Below are positions 8,536-16,637 of a DNA stretch of 50,790 bases, one piece after another. The notes under the pieces were generated by a model. That model had not been told where the DNA came from, searched no databases, and worked only from the letters and a program-made list of their open reading frames with translations. How positions within the stretch are numbered: the stretch's first letter is position 1; each line of letters opens with the position of its first letter. Source of the DNA: Bacillota bacterium (GTDB lineage Bacteria; Bacillota; SHA-98; UBA4971); contig JACIXY010000022.1 of assembly GCA_014360195.1 (NCBI GenBank), positions 1 to 50,790 on the forward strand, in the 5' to 3' direction. The position numbers were made by a program, and so were the translations under genes.

Positions 8536-8640
8536 AGGTGGCCAGGTTCGAAATCACATCAACCGCTTTGCCCACGCCGTGCTTGCCCGGACGCTGTACC
8601 GTCGAGCGCGCACGCATCTTGCAGTTCGAACCTGGGCAGC
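8536..8640 (-). repeat. Decayed coding repeat, copy 2
   Basis: Matches 1597-1690. The minus-strand reading gives STVQRPGKHGVGKAVDVISN, clearly better preserved than copy 1. Family not recognised. Confidence 0.45.
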
Positions 8641-8805
8641 TATGCAGTTGTAGCGCATGCACGACCGCGAAAGGGGCCTCAGGACCATATTCGACGAGAC
8701 CCCTAGCGCTGACGAACCGGGCGATCATACTCTTGCCGGGAATTCCGCAAGGCATGAAATGTAACAGGGCGGTAAGGCAGCGGTCAGGCGGTAAGGGACG
8801 AACAG

Positions 8806-8940
8806 GATGTTCCCATTGACGTTGTGCAACGGGTCCTCGGCCACAGCGACATTTCCACGACTAGGCGGTACGCCGAGACCATGCCGGAGGCCGTTTTTCG
8901 AGGGCTGCAAAGGTTGAGTGAAGCGAAAGACCACAGGTAA
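8806..8940 (+). pseudogene. Tyrosine recombinase/integrase, C-terminal remnant
   Basis: The frame reads VPIDVVQRVLGHSDISTTRR, then YAETMPEAVFRGLQRLSEAK, and stops. The H-x-x-x-x-T-x-x-Y pattern with LGHS is the end of the catalytic domain of phage-type tyrosine recombinases: His of LGH, and Tyr of RRYAE as nucleophile. Only about 45 residues survive. The rest of the catalytic domain and the DNA-binding domain are missing, so the piece is inactive. It marks a former integration module next to the unrecognised repeat at 8536-8640 and upstream of the VapBC operon. Confidence 0.8.
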
Positions 8941-9103
8941 CCCCCGCGCCCAGCCTACCACCCATCCGGGTTACCCATGGAAATACCTCTGCAAAGAGTG
9001 CCGCAGATTCACGGCCACGACTCCCAGTCTACCATATCTGCGGACTTCCGAACATTCGTCAACGAAAAGACGAAAGGGGCGGTCTCGGCGGGCTCAGAGT
9101 GGC

Positions 9104-9132
9104 TTGACAGCCCGGTCGGAATTGGGTATGAT
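9104..9132 (+). promoter_or_regulatory. Sigma-A promoter of vapBC-like operon
   Basis: TTGACA at 9104-9109 and TATGAT at 9127-9132 with a 17-bp spacer, 47 bp before the antitoxin start codon. VapBC operons are usually autoregulated by the antitoxin binding near the promoter. I did not see an obvious palindrome. Confidence 0.8.
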
Positions 9133-9179
9133 GGTCTTACCCTAATCTTACTCTTGTTTTATGCAAAGGGGGCCCAACG

Positions 9180-9431
9180 ATGGAATGCACACGATTATCC
9201 AGCAAAGGGCAGGTCGTGATCCCAAAGGCCATTCGGGCGGCCCATAGATGGGGGCCAGGGACTGAGCTAGTGGTAGAAGACTTGGGAGACGCCATTGTAT
9301 TGCGGCCAGCCCGGCCTTTTGCGCCCACTCGGGTCGAGGATGTCTTCGGTTGCACGGGATATAAGGGTCCGAAGCGGACTCTGAAGGAAATGGAGTCTGC
9401 CATCGCCAGGGGAGCCCGTGAACAGAGATGA
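9180..9431 (+). CDS. vapB: AbrB/SpoVT-type antitoxin (VapB), 83 aa
   Basis: The first 45 residues form a swapped-hairpin AbrB-type DNA-binding domain: TRLSSKGQVVIPKAIRAA, then GTELVVEDLGDAIVLRP. The tail is the toxin-binding part. It should bind its own promoter (9104-9132) and neutralise the PIN toxin encoded next. The stop codon overlaps the start of the toxin gene (ATGA), the standard arrangement. A G-rich ribosome binding site precedes the ATG at the usual distance. Both genes look intact. Confidence 0.9.
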   Translation: MECTRLSSKGQVVIPKAIRAAHRWGPGTELVVEDLGDAIVLRPARPFAPTRVEDVFGCTGYKGPKRTLKEMESAIARGAREQR

Positions 9432-9820
9432 TCGCGGCTGATACCAACGTCTTGGTCCGGTTCCTCACGAAAGATGATCGGTCACAGGCAGAGCGCGCCG
9501 CTCATTTATTTCAGAGCGAGCCGGTGTTTATTGCCAAGACCGTTCTCTTGGAGACTGAATGGGTGTTGCGCCATGCCTACGGCCTTAGCCGGGACGTGAT
9601 CAACGCAGCCTTCTGCAAGCTGCTTGGCCTGCCCAGCGTGAGCGTGGAGGACGTGTCGGCGGTCAGCAAAGCTTTAGAGTGGCACGCCTCAGGTTTAGAT
9701 TTCGCCGACGCGCTTCATTTAGCTGCAAGCGGAGGCGCAAGACGTTTTGCTACTTTCGACCAGGATTTCGCTAAGCGGGCCAGGGGAATACCGGCTCATG
9801 TGGAGGTGTTCCTGCTTTGA
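9428..9820 (+). CDS. vapC: PIN-domain ribonuclease toxin (VapC), 130 aa
   Basis: The four acidic positions of PIN nucleases are visible: Asp in AADTNVLVR near the N-terminus, Glu in LLETEWVLR, Asp in DFADALHLA and Asp in FATFDQDF. Length is normal for VapC. VapC toxins cleave tRNA or rRNA in a Mg-dependent reaction and are blocked by VapB. The ATG overlaps the antitoxin stop codon by 4 bp, so the pair is translationally coupled. No terminator was obvious downstream. Confidence 0.92.
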   Translation: MIAADTNVLVRFLTKDDRSQAERAAHLFQSEPVFIAKTVLLETEWVLRHAYGLSRDVINAAFCKLLGLPSVSVEDVSAVSKALEWHASGLDFADALHLAASGGARRFATFDQDFAKRARGIPAHVEVFLL

Positions 9821-9975
9821 TTCCCGCCATCTTATGGTAGCAGTAGTTATGAGAGTGAGAAATGCGCCGAGCATGGTAAGGTTGGGGAGATAGTGCTGTA
9901 GCTGGGCCCCCGGCCATGGTCTCTCCGGCTAGGCACTTAGATGTTTTCTTGATGGGATTGTCAAGATATGATGGT

Positions 9976-10554
9976 TTAAATCTTCACCCCTTGCTCACGA
10001 AGGTATTGCCGGAGCTGACTAGTGCTGGGATAGAGCTTTCGCACCGGGTTGAGATGCTCCCTAATCAACCTGAGGGTCTTTTGGAGTAGCCTTGCCATGA
10101 TCTCCGGAGGCACTCGAAAGAGCCGCAGGATGGGCAAGCTTTGGAAGGTGGATATGTGGTTGTCCACCGCTCGAGGAGAGTGGTAGGTGATCTTGGCAAT
10201 CTCCTTGACGGTGTGGCCCTGAAGGTGCAGGTTGACGATGATGTCCTTGTGCGTCATGCTACGCCCAGCGTCCAAGACGGTACCCGGGGTGGGGACCACG
10301 ATATTGTGTTCCTTCTGGAAACTCCTGATGAGCTCGGAGATCCTGGCGGTGCTCGTCTGGAAGATCCACTGCAAGTCCATCAAGCCCAGGAGCCCATTCT
10401 GGCGATACGCCTCAAAGCAGACTCGTACGATGCGCCTCTTCAACTGCTCTAAGCACTGCGGCACGTTTCGTGGCTGGTCTTGCAGTTCCTCAGGGGTCCA
10501 GACCGTCGGAATCACCGGTGCGTGCTGGCGAAAACGGGAATAAGGAACAGACAT
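9976..10554 (-). CDS. DUF1670-family protein, short form, 192 aa
   Basis: Third DUF1670-type protein of the window. It shares the order of landmarks with the 6097-6603 protein: NIVVPTPGTVLDAGRSMTHK, then EIAKITYHSPRAVDNHISTF, then TLRLIREHLNPVRKLYPST near the end. Sequence identity to the other copy is only moderate, so this is an old paralogue rather than a recent duplicate. Function is unknown; the EIAKITYHSPRAV segment has the look of a helix-turn-helix. No partner long-form gene is next to it, and no strong ribosome binding site precedes the ATG at 10554, so it may be a relic of a former pair. Confidence 0.6.
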   Translation of the reverse strand: MSVPYSRFRQHAPVIPTVWTPEELQDQPRNVPQCLEQLKRRIVRVCFEAYRQNGLLGLMDLQWIFQTSTARISELIRSFQKEHNIVVPTPGTVLDAGRSMTHKDIIVNLHLQGHTVKEIAKITYHSPRAVDNHISTFQSLPILRLFRVPPEIMARLLQKTLRLIREHLNPVRKLYPSTSQLRQYLREQGVKI

Positions 10555-10759
10555 AGAATGCGTGGCGCGTGGAGACCGGTAGCAGGCAATGACTCAGGGG
10601 AGCGGCCAAGCCTACACGGACTGTCGTCTCATGCTGGCGTTTGACAGCGATCTCCGTAAGTCCCGCCCGTGCTGGATCTGTCGCGTGGCACGACTTCGGG
10701 GGCCAGAGATACTCAGAGCCCCTCAGCCTTACAGTCACGGTGGATGGCAACTGCTGGCT

Positions 10760-11523
10760 GTCAAAGTCAAGTCATGGAGGGTGACGAATTTCGCGCACGC
10801 GATCACGTACACCATCGGGGTGTACCTGCTCGTCACCCTCGTCACGATGTGGAAAGTGCCCTATCTGTGGGCCTCAGTCCTCGCTGTGCTCGTGGTCATG
10901 CCGATCGGGTATCTGATCGAGCGCTTCATCATCTGCCGGCTGTACGGGGAGTCTCTCGACTACACGTTCATCGCAACCTTCGCGGTCTCCCTGATTGGCG
11001 TCGACCTCGTCAAGTGGATATGGGGGGTCCAGCCCAAGGCGCTCGGCGACCCGGTCAGGAAGTACGTCGAGCTCGTGGGCTTCATGTTTCGCGTCTACCG
11101 GATCCTCATCGTGGCGATCGCGATCCTCCTCTTCTTCGCGCTGCAGCTCTTCGTGAAGAGGACGATGGTCGGCAAGACCATCGTCGCGGCGCTCGAGGAC
11201 CGCGAGAAGGTGCGCTGCCTCGGCATCAAGCTCGACAAGTACTTCTCCTTCGTCTTCGTCCTGGGGAGCGCGCTCGCCGCCCTGGGCGGCGTGCTGTACG
11301 CCCCGATCATCTCCGTCCACCGTACATGGGCACCGCGATTCTGCTGCTCTGCTTCGCCGTCGCCATCGTCGGTGGCATGGCCAACCTCAGAGGCACGTTC
11401 TTCGCGGCGTTCGCGCTCGGCACGGTTGTGGCCATCACGGCCCGCTACTGGCCCCCGGGCGCGGAGACGATGGTCTTCATCGTGATGGTGATCGTGCTGA
11501 GCTTCCGGTCGATCGATGTCTGA
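10760..11523 (+). pseudogene. Branched-chain amino acid ABC permease (LivH-type), frameshifted and truncated
   Basis: The frame from about 10770 (RVTNFAHAITYTIGVYLL, then IGYLIERFIICRLYG) continues through several membrane segments to GGVLYAPIISVH and is a LivH-type inner-membrane permease of the Liv/urea transporter group. At 11320-11322 one C is missing from CACC(C)GTACATGG. The protein then continues in the next frame as PYMGTAILLLCFAVAIVGG, TFFAAF and a natural C-terminus SFRSIDV. The first membrane segments, about 60 residues, are also missing. The gene is therefore dead, but the frameshift is a clean single-base event. No binding protein or ATPase genes accompany it. Confidence 0.8.
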
Positions 11524-11668
11524 ACCCTACGGGTCGTTGAGCAGCGCCACAGGTCTGTTTGTCGTTACTCCGGACGTCTGGTGGTCCAGTCGCTGGCGAT
11601 GTAAGTACTTGACCATCGCCCGCACTCAGAGCCTGGCTGCCCGTCGGGTCCGGTGGGCCTCAGCCACC

Positions 11669-11846
11669 TCACGGGCGCACGGCGTCCGGGTTCCGGAGAA
11701 TCGTGCGGCCCCAGTAGGTAAGGACGACCCAGCCGCGCGCCTGGAGGTAGTTGCGCTTCCTGGCGTCGAGTTCTAGGACATCCGGGCTTCCGTGATATGC
11801 GAAACCGTCGCAGTACACGGCCAGTTTTGCGTCTTGCCACGCGAGT
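11669..11846 (-). pseudogene. PD-(D/E)XK-like (DUF559/Vsr-type) nuclease C-terminal remnant
   Basis: The minus-strand frame reads AVYCDGFAYHGSPDVLELDA, then RKRNYLQARGWVVLTYWGRT, and stops. The pattern CDG..YH....ELD..R...LQ..GW.VL...G is the C-terminal half of small Vsr/DUF559-like nuclease domains often fused to restriction or helicase proteins. A stop codon precedes it in frame, and no upstream domain is found, so this is a fragment of about 55 residues. Confidence 0.6.
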
Positions 11847-11905
11847 CAGGGAGTGTGGTGCCTTAACCGGCCCCGTTGAGGATCTCGTGGAAGCCTCTGT
11901 TCACT

Positions 11906-11949
11906 GTTGACAGCGTCAACGCCGACGTTGACAATACAGCCACGTTGAC
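11906..11949. repeat. Cluster of GTTGAC half-sites
   Basis: GTTGAC-AGC-GTCAAC (11906-11920) forms a 6-bp palindrome with a 3-bp spacer. Two more GTTGAC words follow at 11927 and 11944. It looks like an operator array, but the nearest plus-strand gene begins 430 bp away. Confidence 0.35.
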
Positions 11950-11980
11950 TGTGCGGTGCTGCCGGCTGAAGCCAAGGGGA

Positions 11981-12229
11981 TCAGTATTCCGTGATCTTGG
12001 ATGAGAGGACTCTCCAGAGTTGCTCGCGTGTCGCAGCAGGATCTTCTACGGGTGGAGAGAATGCATCATACTGGAGAACTGCAACGACTGACAGTGCGGG
12101 ACATGGGTCCAAGGTGTGTACCTCTGTAGCATGGGTTGGAGACGGCGCCAACGGGTAAACCGGTACGGCGCCGGGTCGACCGCTTGGCAGCCAACCATAG
12201 CAGCCTTCTTCGATGGGTAAGCCGACCAT
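11981..12229 (-). CDS. Possible small protein, 82 aa
   Basis: A minus-strand frame of 82 codons with a protein-like composition (ends LWRVLSSKITEY) but no motif and no ribosome binding site. It may be the tail of a lost gene or chance. Very uncertain. Confidence 0.2.
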   Translation of the reverse strand: MVGLPIEEGCYGWLPSGRPGAVPVYPLAPSPTHATEVHTLDPCPALSVVAVLQYDAFSPPVEDPAATREQLWRVLSSKITEY

Positions 12230-12375
12230 TGGGCTCGCAGTAAGGAAGCCGATATGACAGATGTCCGCCGGCGGTCAAAGCATTGGTGCGGGTTTCGGGA
12301 CCAAACCGGGTAACCAAACGGAGCATGGCTCCATGCACCTCCTTAGCTCAGTAACCTCTCTCGCGGAAGGAGGGG

Positions 12376-13410
12376 ATGAGACTGGAGAAGCGGTATCAGG
12401 TCTTCGTGAGTTCGACTTATGACGACCTGCAAGAAGAACGTCAGGAAGTCATGCATGCGCTTTTGGAGCTCGACTGCATTCCTGCCGGGATGGAGTTGTT
12501 CCCCGCCGCAAATGAGGACCAATGGTCAGTCATCCAGAGGGTTATCGATGATTGTGACTACTACGTAGTCATTGTTGCCGGACGGTACGGCTCCATTCAT
12601 CAGGCCTCAGGCCTCGGCTACACTGAGCGGGAATACCGGTATGCCATCGAGAAGGGCAAGCCCTCAATAGCCTTCCTGCACAGAGACCCGGGGGCCATCC
12701 CCAACAACAGGAGTGAACAGAGCGAGGAGGGCAAGCGCAAGCTTGCAGCCTTCAGGGCGCTGCTGGAGCAGAAGGTGTGCAAGTACTGGGCTTCACCGGA
12801 GGAACTTGGCTCGGTAGTCAGTCGGAGCTTGGTGCAATTGATGAAAACCCACCCGGCTGTTGGCTGGGTCAAAGCAGATAACATAGTAAGCGAAAACGCC
12901 ACGGCAGAGATCTTGCGCCTCCAAAAGCAGGTCGAGGAGCTTGAGCGCGAGTTGAAGGCTTCTCGAACGAAACCGCCGGAGGGAACTGAGGCACTAGCCC
13001 AGGGCGACGACTCGTACGAGATCTTGTATACCTTTCGGGTGACGAGTGAGACTTGGGATACCACAGTCTATCAGGCCAGATTTGAGACGACCTGGAACGA
13101 CATATTCGCAGCGGTGTCGCCAACAATGATCGACGAAGCAAGCGAGCGCACGCTCAGAGCTGTACTCAACAGGTTCGTCAAAGACAATCAGCTTGGCGAC
13201 TTAAAGAACCAGAAGAAGTTTGCCGGGATGAGTATTGACGACTTCAGTATTGCGGATAGCGCCTTCGACACCATCAAGGTTCAACTGCGAGCCCTCGGGC
13301 TAATCCGGCGCAGCGAGAAGAATCGCAGTGTAAAAGACACCAATACATACTGGACCTTGACTCCGTACGGCGACACACTCATGGTTCGCTTGCGGGCGAT
13401 CAAGAGGTGA
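12376..13410 (+). CDS. DUF4062-domain protein with coiled coil and C-terminal winged-helix-like region, 344 aa
   Basis: The N-terminus is a clear DUF4062 domain: YQVFVSSTYDDLQEERQEVM, then PAGMELFPA, then DYYVVIVAGRYGS and GLGYTEREYRYA, spanning about residues 6-95. This Rossmann-like fold is related to TIR/nucleoside-deoxyribosyltransferase domains and is common in predicted NTPase-based immunity proteins. Residues about 172-205 form a coiled coil (LRLQKQVEELERELKAS). The last 65 residues resemble a winged helix (LRALGLIRRS...YWTLTPYGDTLM). Here it is a single gene without an attached ATPase. The start is ambiguous: AAGGAGGGG lies only two bases before ATG 12376 but eight before an in-frame CTG at 12382. 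Confidence 0.8.
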   Translation: MRLEKRYQVFVSSTYDDLQEERQEVMHALLELDCIPAGMELFPAANEDQWSVIQRVIDDCDYYVVIVAGRYGSIHQASGLGYTEREYRYAIEKGKPSIAFLHRDPGAIPNNRSEQSEEGKRKLAAFRALLEQKVCKYWASPEELGSVVSRSLVQLMKTHPAVGWVKADNIVSENATAEILRLQKQVEELERELKASRTKPPEGTEALAQGDDSYEILYTFRVTSETWDTTVYQARFETTWNDIFAAVSPTMIDEASERTLRAVLNRFVKDNQLGDLKNQKKFAGMSIDDFSIADSAFDTIKVQLRALGLIRRSEKNRSVKDTNTYWTLTPYGDTLMVRLRAIKR

Positions 13411-13837
13411 GACTGGGACTGCGCGGATGCTCTCTAGCCAAACACCGTTCAGGTGCGACGAGTTCGGTTCTGTTCTGCAGAGCGTCGGATTTCCCAGGGG
13501 CACCGGCCGGTGGGATTGGCATAGCGAGGAGCTTGTCTCCCGATTGAGGAGCCCGACTGTGTTCTCGCGGGGTCGCGTGAGGGAGTCGTCACAGTCAAAG
13601 TGAACGGGTTCGGCGTCTGCATCATAGGCTTGCAAGGCATTATCCTTGATAGGTGTCAACAGCGGAGTGAGACTCCCCACAAACGACGGAGCGGAACACG
13701 ACCTCCGTGCGTCCGTTTGGATCTCCTGGGAGTCACGCAGACTCCCCCAGAGGTCCATTGCCGGCCTGCCTTGGCTTTTCGATCGACTTCGTTGAGCGTG
13801 CCACTCTAGCGGAACGAGCTAACGATGAGCCTTTGCC
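13411..13837. other. No gene recognised
   Basis: Open frames on both strands carry no motif I can name. It lies downstream of the DUF4062 gene; no clear terminator was seen. Confidence 0.35.
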
Positions 13838-13963
13838 TTACAGCACTATGTTCACAGGCACTGAGCTTTCCGCCAGGATCTGACCGCTGTCCACATCGAG
13901 GAGCCGCACGGACACCTGAGCCGGCGGGCTCTCGTCAAACCTCAGCCAGAGAGGTCTCTGAAA
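13838..13963 (-). pseudogene. Possible C-terminal remnant of an unknown protein
   Basis: The minus-strand frame ends with RLLDVDSGQILAESSVPVNI and a stop at 13838-13840. It reads like the last beta-rich segment of an extracellular or substrate-binding protein, but only about 40 residues are available and the upstream part is not recognisable. Confidence 0.25.
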
Positions 13964-14066
13964 AAACCGCTCAATTGCAGAGGGTTATACTTACAGCGGG
14001 TTGACAATGGGCAGGTTTAGGCGGCACGCGGTATGGGATAGGGACCCCGTTGTTGTTTTTCCCTTC

Positions 14067-14412
14067 TCAGCAGGTCGCTCGAGCCAGTTTCCCGGCGCCC
14101 AGCGGCGAGTTTTGCCGGATGAGCCGGGTGATTCTCTTTGCGCTGAGTACCATAAAGGTGATTAGCATCCCGACAGCGGTGCGCCGCCTGCCCCGACACT
14201 GGGGCGGTGGCATGCAATGCCACCACTTGGCTTCTCCTAGCTGGAGCTCTACCTTCATTCTCTCGTTGAGAGATCCCGTGTGGTCTCATACCGCCGCACA
14301 AGGGCTTTCCTAACCCGTTCCCTCAGATATACCCGTTCTCGCGTTTCAGCCTTGCCAAGACAGGTTTCCTTGAGGCGACAATCACTGCAGCCCCACTCTG
14401 AAAAGCGGATGA
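14067..14412 (-). pseudogene. IS1182-family transposase, C-terminal remnant
   Basis: The upstream frame gives EWGCSDCRLKETCLGKAETR and RVYLRERVRKALVRRYETT. After a frameshift near 14258 it continues as LGEAKWWHCM....RGRRRTAVGML and SAKRITRLIR. The Cys-rich C..C.....C motif followed by EAK..H.....RGL is the C-terminal part of IS1182-type (DDE) transposases. The N-terminal half is absent. A different IS1182 piece (N-terminal) lies at 43640-43905. A DUF1670-like gene tail is fused directly upstream. Confidence 0.75.
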
Positions 14413-14488
14413 CTGTTAGCTGATCCACCCTGCTCCTATCAGATCCATTCCCTGGCTGGTGAGGTGTCGGGTCAGCGCCTCGGTGTGT
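14413..14488 (-). pseudogene. DUF1670 gene tail remnant
   Basis: About 75 bp on the minus strand match the 3' end of the short DUF1670 gene (6535-6625): the reading is TEALTRHLTSQGMDL against TEALTQYLTSRGVDL. The stop codon has become TGG. The match runs into the sequence beyond the stop (GATCAGCTAAC.GT.ATC). It ends where the IS21-type iterons begin. Confidence 0.7.
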
Positions 14489-14489
14489 A

Positions 14490-14640
14490 CTCCAGGGCAA
14501 ATCGATCACCCATTCCGGTTGAATTCGATCACTGATTCCGGCGGAAGCCGATCACTTATTCCGGAGCAAACCGATCACCGGTTCCGGGGACATTCCGACC
14601 ACCTTCGCTGATTGGCTGGAATTGGTGGTCGGATGGCCCC
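14490..14640 (+). mobile_element. IS21-type left end with four 23-bp iterons
   Basis: Four copies of GATCACnnnTTCCGG start at 14504, 14527, 14550 and 14573, exactly 23 bp apart. They are followed by a 9-bp inverted repeat (CCGACCACC at 14595 and GGTGGTCGG at 14624) around TTCGCTGATTGGCTGGAATT. A second copy of the whole arrangement is at 43455-43600. Multiple repeated binding sites at the ends are a known feature of IS21 elements, and an istA remnant follows 130 bp downstream. Confidence 0.75.
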
Positions 14641-14773
14641 GGAATGAAACGGGCAACCTCAGTAGGAGGGGAATCGGAAGCGACGCTGGATAACGAGCAG
14701 TCCAAAAGGGGTTTGGGCCCTCTGGCCTCGAAGTCCTCATGCAGATGTTGCATGCGGAGGGGTGAAAGGGCTC

Positions 14774-15087
14774 ATGCCAAGGAGGCGGTTATCCATGCGC
14801 AAGATAAAGGAAGTTCTTCGTCTAAGCTGGGGGATGGGTTTAGGCAATCGTCAGATCGCTCGCAGCCTACAGGTCTCACCCGGTACGATAAGTGACATGC
14901 TGCGGCGGGCCAGGGAAGCAGGTCTATCTTGGCCTTTGCCTGAGGACATGGACGACTGTGCCCTGGAGAATAGACTTTACTCGAACAAGTTGCCGGAAGC
15001 GCCGGCGGGGTTGCGTCCTCAGCCGGATATGGAGTGGATCCATCGAGGGCTCCATCGAAAAGGGGTCAGGCTCCAGCTTCTGTGGTG
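14774..15087 (+). pseudogene. IS21 istA transposase, N-terminal remnant
   Basis: The frame starts MPRRRLSMRKIKEVLRL and holds a helix-turn-helix (GLGNRQIARSLQVSPGTISD), then WPLPEDMDDCALENRL and a conserved IHRGLHRKGVRLQLLW. These are the DNA-binding N-terminus and linker of IstA. It breaks off before the DDE catalytic core, so it is inactive. The 23-bp iterons at 14504-14587 belong to the same element. Sequence beyond 15087 is unrelated. Confidence 0.85.
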
Positions 15088-15245
15088 GAGTCGACCCGGT
15101 TTGGTGGACACCACAAAGCCACGCGACAGACTGCTCAGGCTCCTTATGCGTTCGCTCTGCTAGAGCCCACCCCTTTCGCAATCCGGGGGCCCTGAGTGCC
15201 CAGGGGTTGAGTGACGACGCCTGCGTCTCTCGAAGCTCTCGACAC

Positions 15246-15656
15246 ATGCCGTACTCAAAGACGGCCGGGGCCTTCGCCTGGCGACTGGGCCAGCCGCACC
15301 GGTCGAGTAGTTCAGTCGCGAGAGTGGCCGATGAGTCTTGAGCGGCTGAGTGATCCAAGACGTCAGCGACTGTGCGCATTGAGCCGAGGACGGCCGCCTC
15401 TCTCAGGGCACGATCGAAGGTTATGGCGGTGTACCGCGGCCCGCGACGGGAGTGGTGAACGAGCCCGGGGTCAGGTCTGCAGGTCCGAGCAGCGATATTC
15501 CCTTCACCGACCGCCAGATCCGCGACCGGCCGATCACCCATTGACCAGCCCACGATCATCTGCGAGAACGCTTCAATTACAGCTACCAGGCATAGCTCAC
15601 CCGCGGCTGCAACATGTTCCCCCATATCAGCCACCCACACGCGGTTGGGAGCCTGC
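15246..15656 (-). pseudogene. IS3-family OrfB integrase core remnant, catalytic residues lost
   Basis: The minus-strand frame reads APNRVWVADM, AVIEAFSQMIVGWSMGDRPV, then GLVHHSRRGPRYTAITFDRA and ATELLDRCGWPS. This is the integrase core of an IS3 OrfB. The second catalytic Asp (normally in HHSDRGSQY) is now Arg, and the Glu region (normally ES.F..LK.E) is QDSSATLATE, so the enzyme is dead. The N-terminal half is replaced in frame by an IS256 N-terminus (15657-15838), making a chimera of two IS families. Confidence 0.8.
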
Positions 15657-15838
15657 AGTGCAGACTCCCGCTTCACCATGTCCGGGGCGGGCTCCATGGC
15701 CGGATTGTGACGTGCCCTCTTGGTCTTTCCAGTCTTACCCGTGTTATGGTATGCTGACATTGGAGGGCTCTTCCATGCTCTTGTGACGTTGTGACGGTTC
15801 CGTTCTGTCACAACGGAGCCGAGAGCCGCCACCTCAGA
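15657..15838 (-). pseudogene. IS256-family 5' end fused to IS3 remnant
   Basis: Upstream flank and the N-terminus MSAYHNTGKTGKTKRA match the IS256 start at 2990-3068. After about 35 codons the frame passes directly into IS3 OrfB sequence. The upstream flank has the inverted-repeat-like words CGGCTC..G and GCTCCGTTGT, as in the other copy. Confidence 0.65.
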
Positions 15839-15998
15839 TTCCACGAGCTTCGGAACGTCCTCGGGGAACGAGCCTGAGGAGGCGATGGAAGTAATACCTC
15901 TGGCCGGAAGTCATCGTTGACGGCTTCGGACTTCGGGCGCGCTCACATGCTATGTGGATCTGCAGAATTCGGGATGGCTCAAAGGCAGAGGGGGCGTT

Positions 15999-16637
15999 AT
16001 GAAGACTCATGACAGTGAACGGATGTTACATGAACGCCTTTGTGCAGGCGATCCTACTGCTAGCGCAGAGGTCTTTGACAAGATAGTCGTCCCTCTCGTC
16101 AAACGGTTGAAACGCCAGTACCTTGGTGTTCCCCCCGAGGACGTTGAGGACGTCGTCCTCGATCTGTTTGTGGACTACATTCAGCATCCTGACCAATATG
16201 ATCCTCGACGAGGGAAGTCCCTCTCAGGATACCTCCACATGTGCGCGGCAGGAGATATCAAGAATCTCGTTGCCAGCGCTCGTTATTCGCGAACGGTCCG
16301 GTTGCCCGACGAATCGACATGCGAGGAGGGCGCTGTCGAACCTCACCGTCCTCATCGGAATGTGTACATAGAGGATTCGTTTGTGGATGCCGTCGCGAGC
16401 GATGATGTTGCCCATCAGTTGCTGCATTTGGCCCTTGAAGCGTTGCCGCGCAACACTGACCGCGCGATACTCAGGCTGCTCTTGGAGGGAGAGCGAAGGA
16501 CGGCGAGATATGCGCACGTTCTGGGAGTCGAGCACCTTCCCGAGAGTGAACAGCGTGCTGTGGTGAAGCGCCATACTGATCGCGTCAAGAAAGTATTACG
16601 GCGTCTTGCGGGTAGAGCGAAGGGGATATTGCAATGA
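15999..16637 (+). CDS. Sigma-70-family RNA polymerase sigma factor-like protein, 212 aa
   Basis: Size and layout fit an ECF-type sigma factor. An N-terminal region-2-like part has LVKRLKRQYLGVPPEDVEDV and the charged tract YDPRRGKSLSGYLHMCA. A linker follows, then a C-terminal region-4-like part with LPRNTDRAILRLLLEGE and the helix KRHTDRVKKVLRRLAG. ATG 15999 is preferred because it follows AGAGGGGG; a start at 15954 would add 15 unrelated residues. It is the first gene of a compact run and overlaps the next by 4 bp. In this setting it probably controls the island's own promoter. I see no anti-sigma membrane protein; the 125-aa neighbour or the ImmA peptidase could take that role (inference). 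Confidence 0.75.
   Translation: MKTHDSERMLHERLCAGDPTASAEVFDKIVVPLVKRLKRQYLGVPPEDVEDVVLDLFVDYIQHPDQYDPRRGKSLSGYLHMCAAGDIKNLVASARYSRTVRLPDESTCEEGAVEPHRPHRNVYIEDSFVDAVASDDVAHQLLHLALEALPRNTDRAILRLLLEGERRTARYAHVLGVEHLPESEQRAVVKRHTDRVKKVLRRLAGRAKGILQ

Noticed and set aside
13300-13758. Minus-strand frame of 152 codons
   Set aside because: Overlaps the end of the DUF4062 gene and shows no recognisable motif or ribosome binding site.
14490-14590. Possible CRISPR array from the regular 23-bp repeats
   Set aside because: The period is too short, the parts between the conserved words are not spacer-like, and the same array with the same intervening bases recurs beside IS fragments at 43455.
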